A stretch of DNA of 64,000 nt. Origin: Candidatus Pristimantibacillus lignocellulolyticus (lineage in GTDB: Bacteria > Bacillota > Bacilli > Paenibacillales > Paenibacillaceae). This document shows positions 25,232 through 33,167 of this stretch, in pieces (position 1 is the first letter of the stretch; each line of letters starts with the position of its first letter). The stretch covers positions 3,778,001-3,842,000 of the forward strand of contig CP097899.1 of NCBI GenBank assembly GCA_023639215.1. Direction: 5' to 3'. The notes below the pieces were generated by a model, which was given only the letters and a program-made list of their open reading frames with translations, did not search any database and was not told the origin of the DNA. Position numbers and translations under genes: made by a program.

Positions 25232-25804
25232 ATGGCGAAATTAACAAAGCGTGAGCGGCATCGACTGCTGACTCAATATATAGAAGATAATCCCTTCGTA
25301 ACAGATCGTGAATTAACAAGGGTATTGAAAGTTAGCATTCAGACGATTCGACTTGATCGTATGGAATTAGGTATACCAGAATTACGTGAGCGCATGAAAG
25401 AAATGGCAGAACGTTCTTATGACTCTGTGCGATCCTTGCCTCTTGATGAAGTTATTGGTGATATTGTTGATTTGCAACTTGATCAAAGTGGCATATCCAT
25501 TTTTGAAATTCGAGATGAACATGTATTTTCTCGTACAGGAATTGCTAGAGGACATCATTTATTCGCTCAAGCTAATTCATTAGCTGTAGCTGTTATAGAT
25601 TGTCCAATCGCACTTACTGCAACAGCGGATATTCGTTTTGTTAGACCAGTAAAACTTGGGGAAAAATGTATAGCGAAAGCTTATGTTCGCTTAAATAATG
25701 AAGAACGAAGTAAGTCAAAAGTAGAACTTAACACCTATGTGAGTGATGAATTGGTGTTTCAAGGAACCTTCGTGATCTATCGTTCAGATGTGACAAGCAC
25801 CTGA
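25232..25804 (+). CDS. fapR: Fatty acid and phospholipid synthesis repressor FapR
   Basis: The 190-residue product has an N-terminal DeoR-like HTH (TKRERHRLLTQYIEDNPFVTDRELTRVLKVSIQTIRLDRMELGI, residues 5-48), a linker helix (49-70) and a hot-dog domain that binds malonyl-CoA (ARGHHLFAQANSLAVA; TATADIRFVRPVKLGE). It represses fab and pls genes until malonyl-CoA binds. Its own promoter carries a good operator at 25110, giving autoregulation. plsX follows 14 bases later in the same operon. Confidence 0.96.
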   Translation: MAKLTKRERHRLLTQYIEDNPFVTDRELTRVLKVSIQTIRLDRMELGIPELRERMKEMAERSYDSVRSLPLDEVIGDIVDLQLDQSGISIFEIRDEHVFSRTGIARGHHLFAQANSLAVAVIDCPIALTATADIRFVRPVKLGEKCIAKAYVRLNNEERSKSKVELNTYVSDELVFQGTFVIYRSDVTST

Positions 25805-25818
25805 GGAGGAGAATAAGT

Positions 25819-26814
25819 ATGAAAATCGCAATTGATGCTATGGGTGGCGATAACGCTCCTAAAGAAATAGTAGAAGGCGCTATTGCAGCGGCAAATGATA
25901 ATCAAGATATTGAAATTGTTCTTGTAGGTAATAAGCAAGCAATTCAAGCTATAATCGGCGAACAAAAACCAAGCAATCTTTCAATTATTCATGCTGATGA
26001 AGTAATTGAATCTGATGATGAGCCTGTGAAGGCTGTCCGTCGTAAAAAGAATTCTTCCATGGTAGTGGCAGGGAAACTAGTAAAAGACGGTGACGCAGAT
26101 GCGATGTTATCTGCTGGTAATACAGGTGCGTTAATGACGACAGGACTATTAATCGTAGGTAGAATTGCTGGTATCGAACGTCCGGCATTAGCACCGTTAT
26201 TACCATCTCTTGATAAAGTAGGGATGCTTGCTCTAGATTTGGGTGCGAATATGGACGCTACTGCAGAACAACTAATGCAATATGCTGTTATGGGGAGTAT
26301 TTATCGTGAGAAAGTAGAAGGTCTTAAAAACCCTCGAATAGGCTTGCTGAACGTAGGTTCAGAAGAAATGAAGGGGAATGAAGTAACAAAGGCTGCTTAC
26401 TCATTACTTAAAGAAAGCAATCTTAATTTTATCGGTAGTGTGGAGTCGAAGACAATACTGAACCGTGAATGTGATGTGCTTGTATGTGACGGTTTCTCAG
26501 GAAATATTATGTTGAAATCGTATGAAGGTGCAGCATCTGTTATTTTTAATGAATTGAAAAAGGCATTTAAACTTAATTTCTTAACAAAATTAGCAGCAGC
26601 AGTTATGTTGCCGAAACTTAAAGGTTTGAAAAAGACGCTTGATCCGAATGAATTTGGCGGCGCACCATTACTAGGACTTAATGGATTAGTCTTGAAAATT
26701 CATGGTTCTTCAGATTCAAGAGCGGTTCAAGCAGCAGTGAAGCAAGCCAAAACAGCAGTAAGTAGTGGGCTTATTGCATCGATAAAAGAAGAAATCAATA
26801 AGGAGCGATCTTAG
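25819..26814 (+). CDS. plsX: Phosphate acyltransferase PlsX
   Basis: The 331-residue product starts MKIAIDAMGGDNAPKEIVEGA, the PlsX signature, and contains MLSAGNTGALMTTGL and VCDGFSGNIMLKSYEG. PlsX converts acyl-ACP to acyl-phosphate for PlsY, the first step of phosphatidic acid synthesis in Firmicutes. It is peripheral to the membrane. It has RBS GAGGAGAA and is separated by 2 bases from fabH. Confidence 0.97.
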   Translation: MKIAIDAMGGDNAPKEIVEGAIAAANDNQDIEIVLVGNKQAIQAIIGEQKPSNLSIIHADEVIESDDEPVKAVRRKKNSSMVVAGKLVKDGDADAMLSAGNTGALMTTGLLIVGRIAGIERPALAPLLPSLDKVGMLALDLGANMDATAEQLMQYAVMGSIYREKVEGLKNPRIGLLNVGSEEMKGNEVTKAAYSLLKESNLNFIGSVESKTILNRECDVLVCDGFSGNIMLKSYEGAASVIFNELKKAFKLNFLTKLAAAVMLPKLKGLKKTLDPNEFGGAPLLGLNGLVLKIHGSSDSRAVQAAVKQAKTAVSSGLIASIKEEINKERS

Positions 26815-26816
26815 TT

Positions 26817-27800
26817 ATGAATGCTATTCCAGTAGGTATCCTTGGTACAGGTAAGTATGTACCTGAACAAGTTTTAACAAATAAAGATCTTGAAAAAATG
26901 GTTGAAACTAACGATGAGTGGATCGTGACTCGTACCGGCATTAAAGAACGTCGTATTGCTGCAAGCGATGAAGCAACTTCTGACCTAGCTTTCAAAGCAG
27001 CAGAACAAGCAATTGCCAATGCAGGACTTACAGTAGATGATATCGATCTTATTATCGTAGCTACAGTTACTCCTGATATGTCATTTCCATCAACGGCTTG
27101 TCTTGTGCAAGCTAGACTTGGTGCGAAATGCCCAGCATTTGATCTATCGGCTGCTTGCTCAGGATTCATTTATAGCTTAGTAACAGGTAATGGATTAATT
27201 CAAAGTGGTCTATACAAACGTGTCCTTGTTATCGGAGCTGAAACACTATCACGTATTACTGACTACACAGATCGAAACACTTGTATTCTTTTCGGAGACG
27301 GTGCAGGTGCGGTTGTAATCGGAGAAGTTCCAGCAGGTCGTGGTTTCCAATCCTTTGAGATTGGTGCAGATGGCACTGGTGGCGAATTGTTGAAAGTAAG
27401 TGGTGGTGGTTCTCGTAAACCAGCATCAGCTGAGACTATTGCGAATAAAGAGCATTCAATCTATATGGCTGGAAATGAAGTGTTCAAATTTGCAGTTCGT
27501 ATTATGGGTAATGCAGCAGAAGAAGCAATTGCGAAAGCTGGATTAACAAAAGCTGATATTGATCTATTAGTACCGCATCAAGCGAACATTCGTATTATTC
27601 AATCATCCCTTAATCGTTTGGAACTGTCTGAAGATAAAGCAATGATCAATCTAGATAAATACGGCAATATGTCTGCAGCATCAATTCCTGTTGCATTAGC
27701 AGAAGCAGTTGAGCAAGGTAAAGTAAAAGAAGGCGACAAACTTTGTTTGGTTGGGTTTGGTGGGGGGCTTACATGGGGCTCCACTGTAATCGTCTGGTAA
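26817..27800 (+). CDS. fabH: Beta-ketoacyl-ACP synthase III
   Basis: The 327-residue product has the complete KAS III triad: Cys114 in DLSAACSGF, His254 in VPHQANIRI and Asn284 in KYGNMSAAS. It condenses acyl-CoA (branched primers in Bacillales) with malonyl-ACP to start fatty acid synthesis. It ends 2 bases before the typical GGTWGSTVIVW finish of the family. A gap of nearly 500 bases follows before fabD, filled with two family B elements and one family A element. Confidence 0.97.
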   Translation: MNAIPVGILGTGKYVPEQVLTNKDLEKMVETNDEWIVTRTGIKERRIAASDEATSDLAFKAAEQAIANAGLTVDDIDLIIVATVTPDMSFPSTACLVQARLGAKCPAFDLSAACSGFIYSLVTGNGLIQSGLYKRVLVIGAETLSRITDYTDRNTCILFGDGAGAVVIGEVPAGRGFQSFEIGADGTGGELLKVSGGGSRKPASAETIANKEHSIYMAGNEVFKFAVRIMGNAAEEAIAKAGLTKADIDLLVPHQANIRIIQSSLNRLELSEDKAMINLDKYGNMSAASIPVALAEAVEQGKVKEGDKLCLVGFGGGLTWGSTVIVW

Positions 27801-27820
27801 TAGATGATATTAAAATGAAA

Positions 27821-27966
27821 GACTGTGATCACGATGTATCGCTAACGTAGCGTAGTCGGCGGCGAAAATGACATTCATCGGTTGCTGTGGTGCTCGTGTA
27901 CCAAAGACGTACACTCCGCTCCTCACTTCCCTAGCTTCATGTCATTTTCTTGATGCTGACAGCCTT
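27821..27966 (+). repeat. Family B palindromic element, copy 1 (after fabH)
   Basis: It opens GACTGTGATCACGATG 20 bases after the fabH stop and closes TTCTTGATGCTGACAGCC, which is a partial inverted match. The centre is GTGTAC (27895-27900), a 6-nt spacer and GTACAC. The flanking arms, GACATTCATCGGTTGC and the CTTCATGTCATTTT side, also pair in part. It is closest to the copy after ffh (40713). Confidence 0.75.
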
Positions 27967-28030
27967 CCATTTTAATTCCCATTGGAATGGTTATTAAAAT
28001 GATGGAGTAGGGCTTCGAAGTGTTCTGTTT

Positions 28031-28165
28031 ATAATCACGATGTAGATCAAACTCTAAAGTAGCTTAGTCGAGGACGTAAAATACAGAGCGAATGCTGTCG
28101 TGCTTACGTACATTTCATATTACGTTGTGCTACTCGCTGGATGTCTTAGCGATATCCTCGGAGTG
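28031..28165 (+). repeat. Degenerate family B element, copy 2
   Basis: ATAATCACGATGTAGAT at the left and CTACTCGCTGGATGTCTTAGCGATATCCTCGG at the right resemble family B ends, and a remnant ACGTACAT marks the centre. The tip palindrome is broken. It looks like an older copy beside copy 1. Confidence 0.45.
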
Positions 28166-28220
28166 AATAAGTAGTGAACACGTGGCTTGGAGCTAAGTGG
28201 ATAAGTATGAAATAGACTGT

Positions 28221-28281
28221 ATATGCTTTCGAAGCGACTTTTTGTTGCTAAGAGGCTGATTGAGAAGTTAACAAAAAGTTT
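28221..28281 (+). repeat. Family A hairpin element in the fabD leader
   Basis: ATATGCTTTCGAAGCG leads to ACTTTTTGTT and, after a loop ending GAGAAGTT, AACAAAAAGT, a 10-bp perfect stem. TTTTAGGAGG, the fabD Shine-Dalgarno, follows at once. Confidence 0.8.
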
Positions 28282-28295
28282 TAGGAGGTTGTTAC

Positions 28296-29228
28296 GTGGG
28301 TAAAATAGCTTTCGTATTTCCTGGGCAAGGTGCTCAAGTTGTTGGAATGGGAAAAGATATTTATGAGCATGATGCAGAAGCACGCTTAATTTTTGAGCAA
28401 GCTGATGCGGCTCTTGGTTTTTCATTGAGTAACTTAATTTTTGAAGGTCCGGATAGTGACTTGAAACAAACGGTAAATACGCAACCAGCGTTGCTAACAG
28501 TTAGTACAGCTTTCTTAAAATTAGTTGAGAAAGCAGGATTGAAAGCTGATTATGTTGCAGGTCATAGCCTTGGTGAATATAGCGCACTTGTTGCTGCTGG
28601 TGCAATTAGCTTTGAAGATGCAGTACGTACAGTTCGCGCACGCGGTCAATATATGGAACAAGCTGTACCAAGTGGTCAAGGAGCTATGGCGGCGGTGCTA
28701 GGCGCAGAGCGAGTGGCACTTCAACAGCTATGTGCAACTATTACTGCTGAAGGTCATGTCGTAGAGCTTGCTAATGTTAACTGCCCAGGACAAATTGTTG
28801 TTTCTGGATCTGTTGCGGGAGTCAATGAAGTCGTTGCTCGCGGTAAAGAAATTGGTGCAAAACGTGTTATTCCTCTTGAAGTTAGTGGACCATTCCATTC
28901 TTCATTAATGGGTAATGCAGCAACGATGCTCGCAACTGAACTTGCCAATGTACTTATGCAAGATGCAACAATTCCTGTCATTGCTAACGTAACTGCAGAA
29001 CCTGTTGTTGATGCAACTGAGATTAAATCTCTACTTGAGCGTCAAGTATGCGCTCCTGTACTTTGGGAAGATAGCGTTATGAAACTGATTGACCTTGGTG
29101 TAGATACATTTGTTGAAATCGGTTCTGGCTCTGTACTAACTGGTTTAATCAAGAAGATTGATCGTAATGTTCAAGTTATTACGATTAACAAGTTAGAAGC
29201 ATTAGAGTCATTAACGGTTTCTCAGTAA
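28296..29228 (+). CDS. fabD: Malonyl-CoA:ACP transacylase
   Basis: The 310-residue product uses GTG 28296, 7 bases after TAGGAGG. It has FVFPGQGAQVVGMGK at 7-21, the GHSLGEYSAL nucleophile motif with Ser91, and His201 in SGPFHSSLM. It loads malonyl groups onto ACP for all elongation steps. It belongs to the fapR regulon by position; the family A hairpin between the upstream gene and this one is in its leader. Confidence 0.96.
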   Translation: MGKIAFVFPGQGAQVVGMGKDIYEHDAEARLIFEQADAALGFSLSNLIFEGPDSDLKQTVNTQPALLTVSTAFLKLVEKAGLKADYVAGHSLGEYSALVAAGAISFEDAVRTVRARGQYMEQAVPSGQGAMAAVLGAERVALQQLCATITAEGHVVELANVNCPGQIVVSGSVAGVNEVVARGKEIGAKRVIPLEVSGPFHSSLMGNAATMLATELANVLMQDATIPVIANVTAEPVVDATEIKSLLERQVCAPVLWEDSVMKLIDLGVDTFVEIGSGSVLTGLIKKIDRNVQVITINKLEALESLTVSQ

Positions 29229-29232
29229 ATGG

Positions 29233-29363
29233 TTATGCTTCCGATGTACTTTTCATTTGCAAGGAAGTATATCCAAGAAGCTGAAATGAAAAGTTAGGTT
29301 TATGCTTTCGACGTACTTTTCAATTTCTGAGAAGTATATCCAAGAAGCTGAAATGAAAAGTTT
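29233..29363 (+). repeat. Family A hairpin elements, two tandem copies in the fabG leader
   Basis: Copy one (29233-29296) pairs ACTTTTCATTT with AAATGAAAAGT over 11 bp; copy two (29300-29363) pairs ACTTTTCAATTTC with GAAATGAAAAGT with one bulged A. Both have the TTATGCTTnCGAnGT entry and an AAGTATATCCAAGAAGCTG loop. The second copy runs into TTTAAGGAGG, the fabG Shine-Dalgarno. The copies are near-identical, so a duplication is recent or maintained. Confidence 0.85.
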
Positions 29364-29376
29364 AAGGAGGTTTACT

Positions 29377-30126
29377 ATGTTTGCTAGCTTAGAAGGTAAA
29401 AAAGCATTAGTTACTGGTGCATCTCGTGGTATTGGCCGCGCAATTGCTATTTCATTAGCGGAGGCAGGTGCCGATGTAGCGATTAACTACTCAGGTAGTG
29501 AAGAGGCTGCAGCCCAAACAGCAGAGGCAGTTCGTGCACTTGGGCGCGAAGCAATTTTAATTAAAGCGAATGTCGGTATTGTTGCTGAATTTGACGACAT
29601 GGTTAAGCAAGTTGTTGAACAATTTGGTACAGTGGATATTCTTGTTAATAATGCAGGAATTACTCGTGACAACCTTATTATGCGCATGAAAGAAGAGGAA
29701 TTCGATCAAGTTATCGAAACGAATCTGAAAGGCGTATTTAACGGTATTAAAGCAGTAACTCGTCCAATGATGAAACAACGTTTTGGTCGTATTATTAATA
29801 TTTCATCTGTAGTTGGCGTGTTGGGCAATCCAGGTCAGGCCAACTATGTTGCTGCTAAAGCTGGCGTTATCGGCTTAACTAAGGCAAGTGCGAAAGAACT
29901 AGCTTCTCGTAACATTACAGTTAACTGTATCGCACCAGGATTTATCCAAACAGAAATGACAGATAAGTTGCCAGAAGAAATGAAGCAAGCATTGGAAGTT
30001 CAAATACCACTTGCTAAACTTGGTAACGTCGAAGATATTGCAAATGCAGTTCGCTTCTTGGCTTCTAACGAGGCTGCGTATATGACTGGGCAGACGATCC
30101 ACGTAGACGGTGGCATGTACATGTAA
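29377..30126 (+). CDS. fabG: 3-oxoacyl-ACP reductase
   Basis: The product is 249 residues from ATG 29377 (AAGGAGG 7 bases upstream). In-frame codons open upstream to 29302 run through the hairpin repeat and are not coding. It is a classical SDR: TGASRGIG at 13-20, NNAG at 91-94, Ser144, and Tyr157-x3-Lys161. It reduces 3-oxoacyl-ACP with NADPH in the elongation cycle. The stop codon is followed immediately by a family B element. Confidence 0.97.
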   Translation: MFASLEGKKALVTGASRGIGRAIAISLAEAGADVAINYSGSEEAAAQTAEAVRALGREAILIKANVGIVAEFDDMVKQVVEQFGTVDILVNNAGITRDNLIMRMKEEEFDQVIETNLKGVFNGIKAVTRPMMKQRFGRIINISSVVGVLGNPGQANYVAAKAGVIGLTKASAKELASRNITVNCIAPGFIQTEMTDKLPEEMKQALEVQIPLAKLGNVEDIANAVRFLASNEAAYMTGQTIHVDGGMYM

Positions 30127-30292
30127 GGCAGTTCAAACAGCGGACTTTGATAACGATGAGTATGCTTCGTAGCTTATTCGACATCGAATATGAAGCGAAC
30201 TTGGGAAGTCCGGTACGCATGTACCAAACACGTACATTTACGTTTCCTCCTTCCGCAAGTAACGCTCCATCTTCTCGGTTCTGAAAGCCCGC
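30127..30292 (+). repeat. Family B palindromic element, copy 3 (after fabG)
   Basis: It begins at the fabG stop with AAGGCAGTTCAAACAGCGGACTTTGATAACGATG-type sequence and ends with TTCTCGGTTCTGAAAGCCCGC. The centre is ATGTAC (30220-30225), spacer, GTACAT. Arms AAGCGAACTTGGGAAG and CCTTCCGCAAGTAACGCT also pair in part. It is very similar to the copy at 38552. Confidence 0.8.
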
Positions 30293-30410
30293 TTATTGAA
30301 CCTTCATTGTAAACCTCGAGCGAAAGAATGGTCGCTGGTGTACTGGTACCGTACACGACGCTGGGTTTTGCTTTGGAGCGCTGGGTTTCGTTTCATTGTT
30401 TCGAACTTTC
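30293..30410 (+). repeat. Possible additional family B-like segment before acpP
   Basis: GTGTAC, a GGTACC-containing spacer and GTACAC near 30338-30356 repeat the family B tip. GTCGCTG and CGACGC flank it. The rest is poorly conserved, so this may be a decayed second copy next to copy 3. Confidence 0.35.
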
Positions 30411-30482
30411 ATTTAAGAACTTTTGCGGAAAGATAGCATTTTACTATCGGTTTTCGTATAATACGATAAGGAGGTGAATCGG

Positions 30483-30716
30483 ATGTCCGATGTACTAGAA
30501 CGCGTAACCAACATTATTGTTGATCGCTTAGGTGTAGAACAAGATAAAGTAGTAGCTGAAGCTTCTTTCAAAGAAGATTTGAATGCTGACTCACTAGATG
30601 TAGTTGAACTTATTATGGAACTTGAAGACGAGTTCAACATTGAAATTTCTGATGAAGATGCTGAAAAAATTTCTACGGTTGGAGATGTATTAAGTTACAT
30701 ACAATCTCATACCTAG
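30483..30716 (+). CDS. acpP: Acyl carrier protein
   Basis: The product is 77 residues from ATG 30483; GTG 30474 lies inside the AAGGAGGTG ribosome site. It is acidic, with the phosphopantetheine attachment motif NADSLDVVEL (Ser37). It carries the growing acyl chain for FabH, FabF, FabD, FabG and PlsX, which are all encoded around it. A hairpin follows after the stop codon. Confidence 0.97.
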   Translation: MSDVLERVTNIIVDRLGVEQDKVVAEASFKEDLNADSLDVVELIMELEDEFNIEISDEDAEKISTVGDVLSYIQSHT

Positions 30717-30725
30717 GTTTGGACG

Positions 30726-30749
30726 AGTCCCGTTACTATTAACGGGACT
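30726..30749 (+). terminator. Hairpin after acpP (possible attenuator)
   Basis: AGTCCCGTTA (30726-30735) and TAACGGGACT (30740-30749) form a 10-bp perfect stem with loop CTAT. The downstream sequence (TAACTCC) lacks a T tract, so partial termination or mRNA 3'-end stabilisation is more likely than full termination. Confidence 0.55.
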
Positions 30750-30859
30750 TAACTCCATCTTCTTCACACATGTGATCTTAACTGACAGAATGAGAACTGA
30801 TGACAATCAATTCTTTTTGATATAGATAACGCAATTCAATCGTAGTAGGGGTGAACAAT

Positions 30860-32101
30860 ATGAAACGCAGAGTTGTAGTAACTGGAATGGGTATCTTAAC
30901 TTCATTAGGTTCTGAATTAGATCAGTTCTGGGGCAACCTGATGGAAGGTAAGTCGGGCGTGTCGTTAGTTGAGCAATTTGATTGCTCGGAGTATCCAACG
31001 CGTATTGCTGCTGAGATCAAAGACTTTGATCTGGAAACCTATGGTATAGAAAAGAAAGAAGCTCGTCGTATGGATCGTTTCGTACAATTCGCTGTTGCGG
31101 CAAGCTTAAAAGCAATTGAAGATTCCGGCTTGAAAATCGGAGAAAACGTAGATGCTGAACGTATGGGTGTAATCGTAGGTTCTGGTATTGGTGGACTTGG
31201 AACTTTTGAAGATCAACATAAGATTCTTCTAGAGAAAGGACCAAAACGTGTTAATCCATTCTTTATTCCAATGATGATTGCAAACATGGCCTCTGGTCAA
31301 GTTTCAATGATTGCAGGAGCAAAGGGACCTAACTCTACATCAGTTTCAGCTTGTGCTTCCGGTACGCATTCCATTGGTGACTCGTTCCGACTAATTCAAC
31401 AAGGCGATGCAGAAGTTATGATCGCTGGTGGAGCAGAAGCAACGATTCGTCCTACTGGTATGGCAGGATTCTGCTCCATGAGAGCAATGTCTACTCGTAA
31501 TGATGAGCCTGAGAAAGCAAGTCGTCCGTTCGATGTTGATCGTGATGGATTTGTAATGGGAGAAGGTTCAGGTATTCTAATTCTTGAATCACTTGAACAC
31601 GCTCAAGCACGTGGGGCGAAAATCTATGCTGAAGTTATCGGATATGGTATGAGCGGTGATGCTCATCATATGACTGAACCAGATCCATCTGGTGCTTCTC
31701 GTTGTATGATCAATGCAGTTAAAGATGCTGGTATCGATCTTTCTGAAGTAGATTATATTAATGCACATGGTACGTCTACTCCAGTTGGTGATGTTTCTGA
31801 ATCAACAGCTGTGAAAATGACATTTGGCGATCACGCATATAAATTAGCAGTAAGCTCAACGAAGTCAATGACTGGTCATTTACTTGGTGCAGCTGGCGGT
31901 GTAGAAGCCGTAATTTTAGCCCTAACCTTGCAAAATGGAATCATTATTCCAACAATTAACCTTGACAATTTAGATCCAGAACTTGATCTGGATTATGTGC
32001 CAAATACGCCTCGTAAAGCGGATGTAAAAGTAGCATTGTCTAACTCATTCGGCTTTGGTGGACATAATGCATCCATCATGATGAGAAAATATGAAGCATG
32101 A
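30860..32101 (+). CDS. fabF: Beta-ketoacyl-ACP synthase II
   Basis: The product is 413 residues from ATG 30860, 8 bases after AGGGGTG; an in-frame GTG at 30851 overlaps the RBS. It is a complete KAS II, with Cys165 in SVSACASGTH, the His of NAHGTSTPVGD and the His of SMTGHLLGAAGG. It elongates acyl-ACP. Its last 11 bases overlap the start of rnc, as in many Firmicutes, so rnc translation is probably coupled to it. Confidence 0.97.
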   Translation: MKRRVVVTGMGILTSLGSELDQFWGNLMEGKSGVSLVEQFDCSEYPTRIAAEIKDFDLETYGIEKKEARRMDRFVQFAVAASLKAIEDSGLKIGENVDAERMGVIVGSGIGGLGTFEDQHKILLEKGPKRVNPFFIPMMIANMASGQVSMIAGAKGPNSTSVSACASGTHSIGDSFRLIQQGDAEVMIAGGAEATIRPTGMAGFCSMRAMSTRNDEPEKASRPFDVDRDGFVMGEGSGILILESLEHAQARGAKIYAEVIGYGMSGDAHHMTEPDPSGASRCMINAVKDAGIDLSEVDYINAHGTSTPVGDVSESTAVKMTFGDHAYKLAVSSTKSMTGHLLGAAGGVEAVILALTLQNGIIIPTINLDNLDPELDLDYVPNTPRKADVKVALSNSFGFGGHNASIMMRKYEA

Positions 32102-32804
32102 TTTATTTGATGAGCTGCAGCTTAAGCTGCAGCTCAATTTTACAAGGGTGAAACTTCTACGCCAAGCATTTACACATACCTCTTATGTGAATGAACACAA
32201 GCGAGGCTCAGTCCAGGATAATGAGCGACTTGAATTTTTAGGAGATGCAGTATTACAATTACTCGTATCTGAATATTTGTACAAAACGTACACGAAGCGA
32301 CCTGAAGGTGAATTAACGCGTATGCGTGCTTCTGTAGTCTGTGAACCTTCACTAGCTCACTTTGCAGAACGTTTGGATTTTGGTAGATATGTACTGTTAG
32401 GCCGAGGTGAAGAACAACTTGGTGGTCGTAATCGTCAAGCGTTGTTAGCCGATTTATTCGAATCATTTGTTGGTGCATTGTATTTGGATGCAGGAATTGA
32501 TGTAACCAAGCAATTTCTAGAACAATATATGTTCCCTTATATAGATTCCAATAACTATGGCTTACTTATGAAAGATGCAAAATCGAAACTACAAGAGCGT
32601 GCTCAACATATTGGTCTTGGTGCAATCGAATATCGCATTATCGAAGAACGTGGGCCAGCACATGACCGTGAATTTGTCATTGAAGTAGTACTAGATAGTA
32701 TATGCTATGGAATAGGCGTTGGACGTTCTAAGAAGGAAGCTGAACAACGTGCTGCCGCTGAAGCATGGAGTAAGCTAGCCGAACAAGAAATGAGAAACGC
32801 GTGA
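32091..32804 (+). CDS. rnc: Ribonuclease III
   Basis: The 237-residue product has the RNase III signature NERLEFLGDAVLQLLVSEYL (about 44-63) with catalytic Glu and Asp, then LADLFESFVGALYLDAG near 120-136 and a C-terminal dsRNA-binding domain (DAKSKLQERAQ to EQRAAAEAWSKL). It cuts double-stranded RNA, including rRNA precursors. The overlap with fabF and the perfect palindrome at codons 7-15 of its own message are noteworthy. Confidence 0.96.
   Translation: MKHDLFDELQLKLQLNFTRVKLLRQAFTHTSYVNEHKRGSVQDNERLEFLGDAVLQLLVSEYLYKTYTKRPEGELTRMRASVVCEPSLAHFAERLDFGRYVLLGRGEEQLGGRNRQALLADLFESFVGALYLDAGIDVTKQFLEQYMFPYIDSNNYGLLMKDAKSKLQERAQHIGLGAIEYRIIEERGPAHDREFVIEVVLDSICYGIGVGRSKKEAEQRAAAEAWSKLAEQEMRNA
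32111..32136. repeat. 26-bp perfect palindrome inside the rnc start region
   Basis: TGAGCTGCAGCTT is followed directly by its reverse complement, centred between 32123 and 32124. It encodes ELQLKLQL in rnc and would fold as a strong hairpin about 20 bases after the rnc start codon. Confidence 0.85.
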
Positions 32805-32828
32805 GGCCGGTAACAACTTAGATCTCGT

Positions 32829-32885
32829 ACATACAAAAAGCATTCCGGTGGACCCAAGTTGTCCAAAGGGATGCTTTTTGTATGT
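32829..32885 (+). terminator. Terminator after rnc
   Basis: CATACAAAAAGCAT (32830-32843) and ATGCTTTTTGTATG (32871-32884) form a 14-bp perfect stem, extended by TCC/GGA-type pairs in the interior. T runs lie in both arms, so it may work on both strands. It marks the end of the fab-rnc transcript. Confidence 0.75.
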
Positions 32886-32891
32886 AGTTAT

Positions 32892-33085
32892 AGACTTTGA
32901 TAACGAAGAGTGGGCTACCGAAACTTATTCGGCGGCGAATATGAAGCGAACTTGGGAAGTATAGCTTGAGCTTCCGAGGTATGTTTCTTGAAGAAACATT
33001 GTAGGTACGCATGTACGAAAAACGTACATTTACGTTTCCTCCTCCCACAAGTAGCACTTCATCTTCTTGGCTTGCGAAAGCCTAC
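32892..33085 (+). repeat. Family B palindromic element, copy 4 (between rnc and smc)
   Basis: It opens AGACTTTGATAACGAAGAG and closes ATCTTCTTGGCTTGCGAAAGCC. The centre is ATGTAC (33013-33018), spacer, GTACAT. Compared with copies 3 and 5 it carries about 45 extra bases on the left arm (around 32960-33005), which contain their own TTTCTTGAAGAAA hairpin. Confidence 0.75.
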
Positions 33086-33167
33086 ATTTTTGAACATGCA
33101 TTTCTAGTAATATCATATCGAGACCAGATAAAATGTGGTACAATGTTCGGGAGGTGAAAGCCAAACT

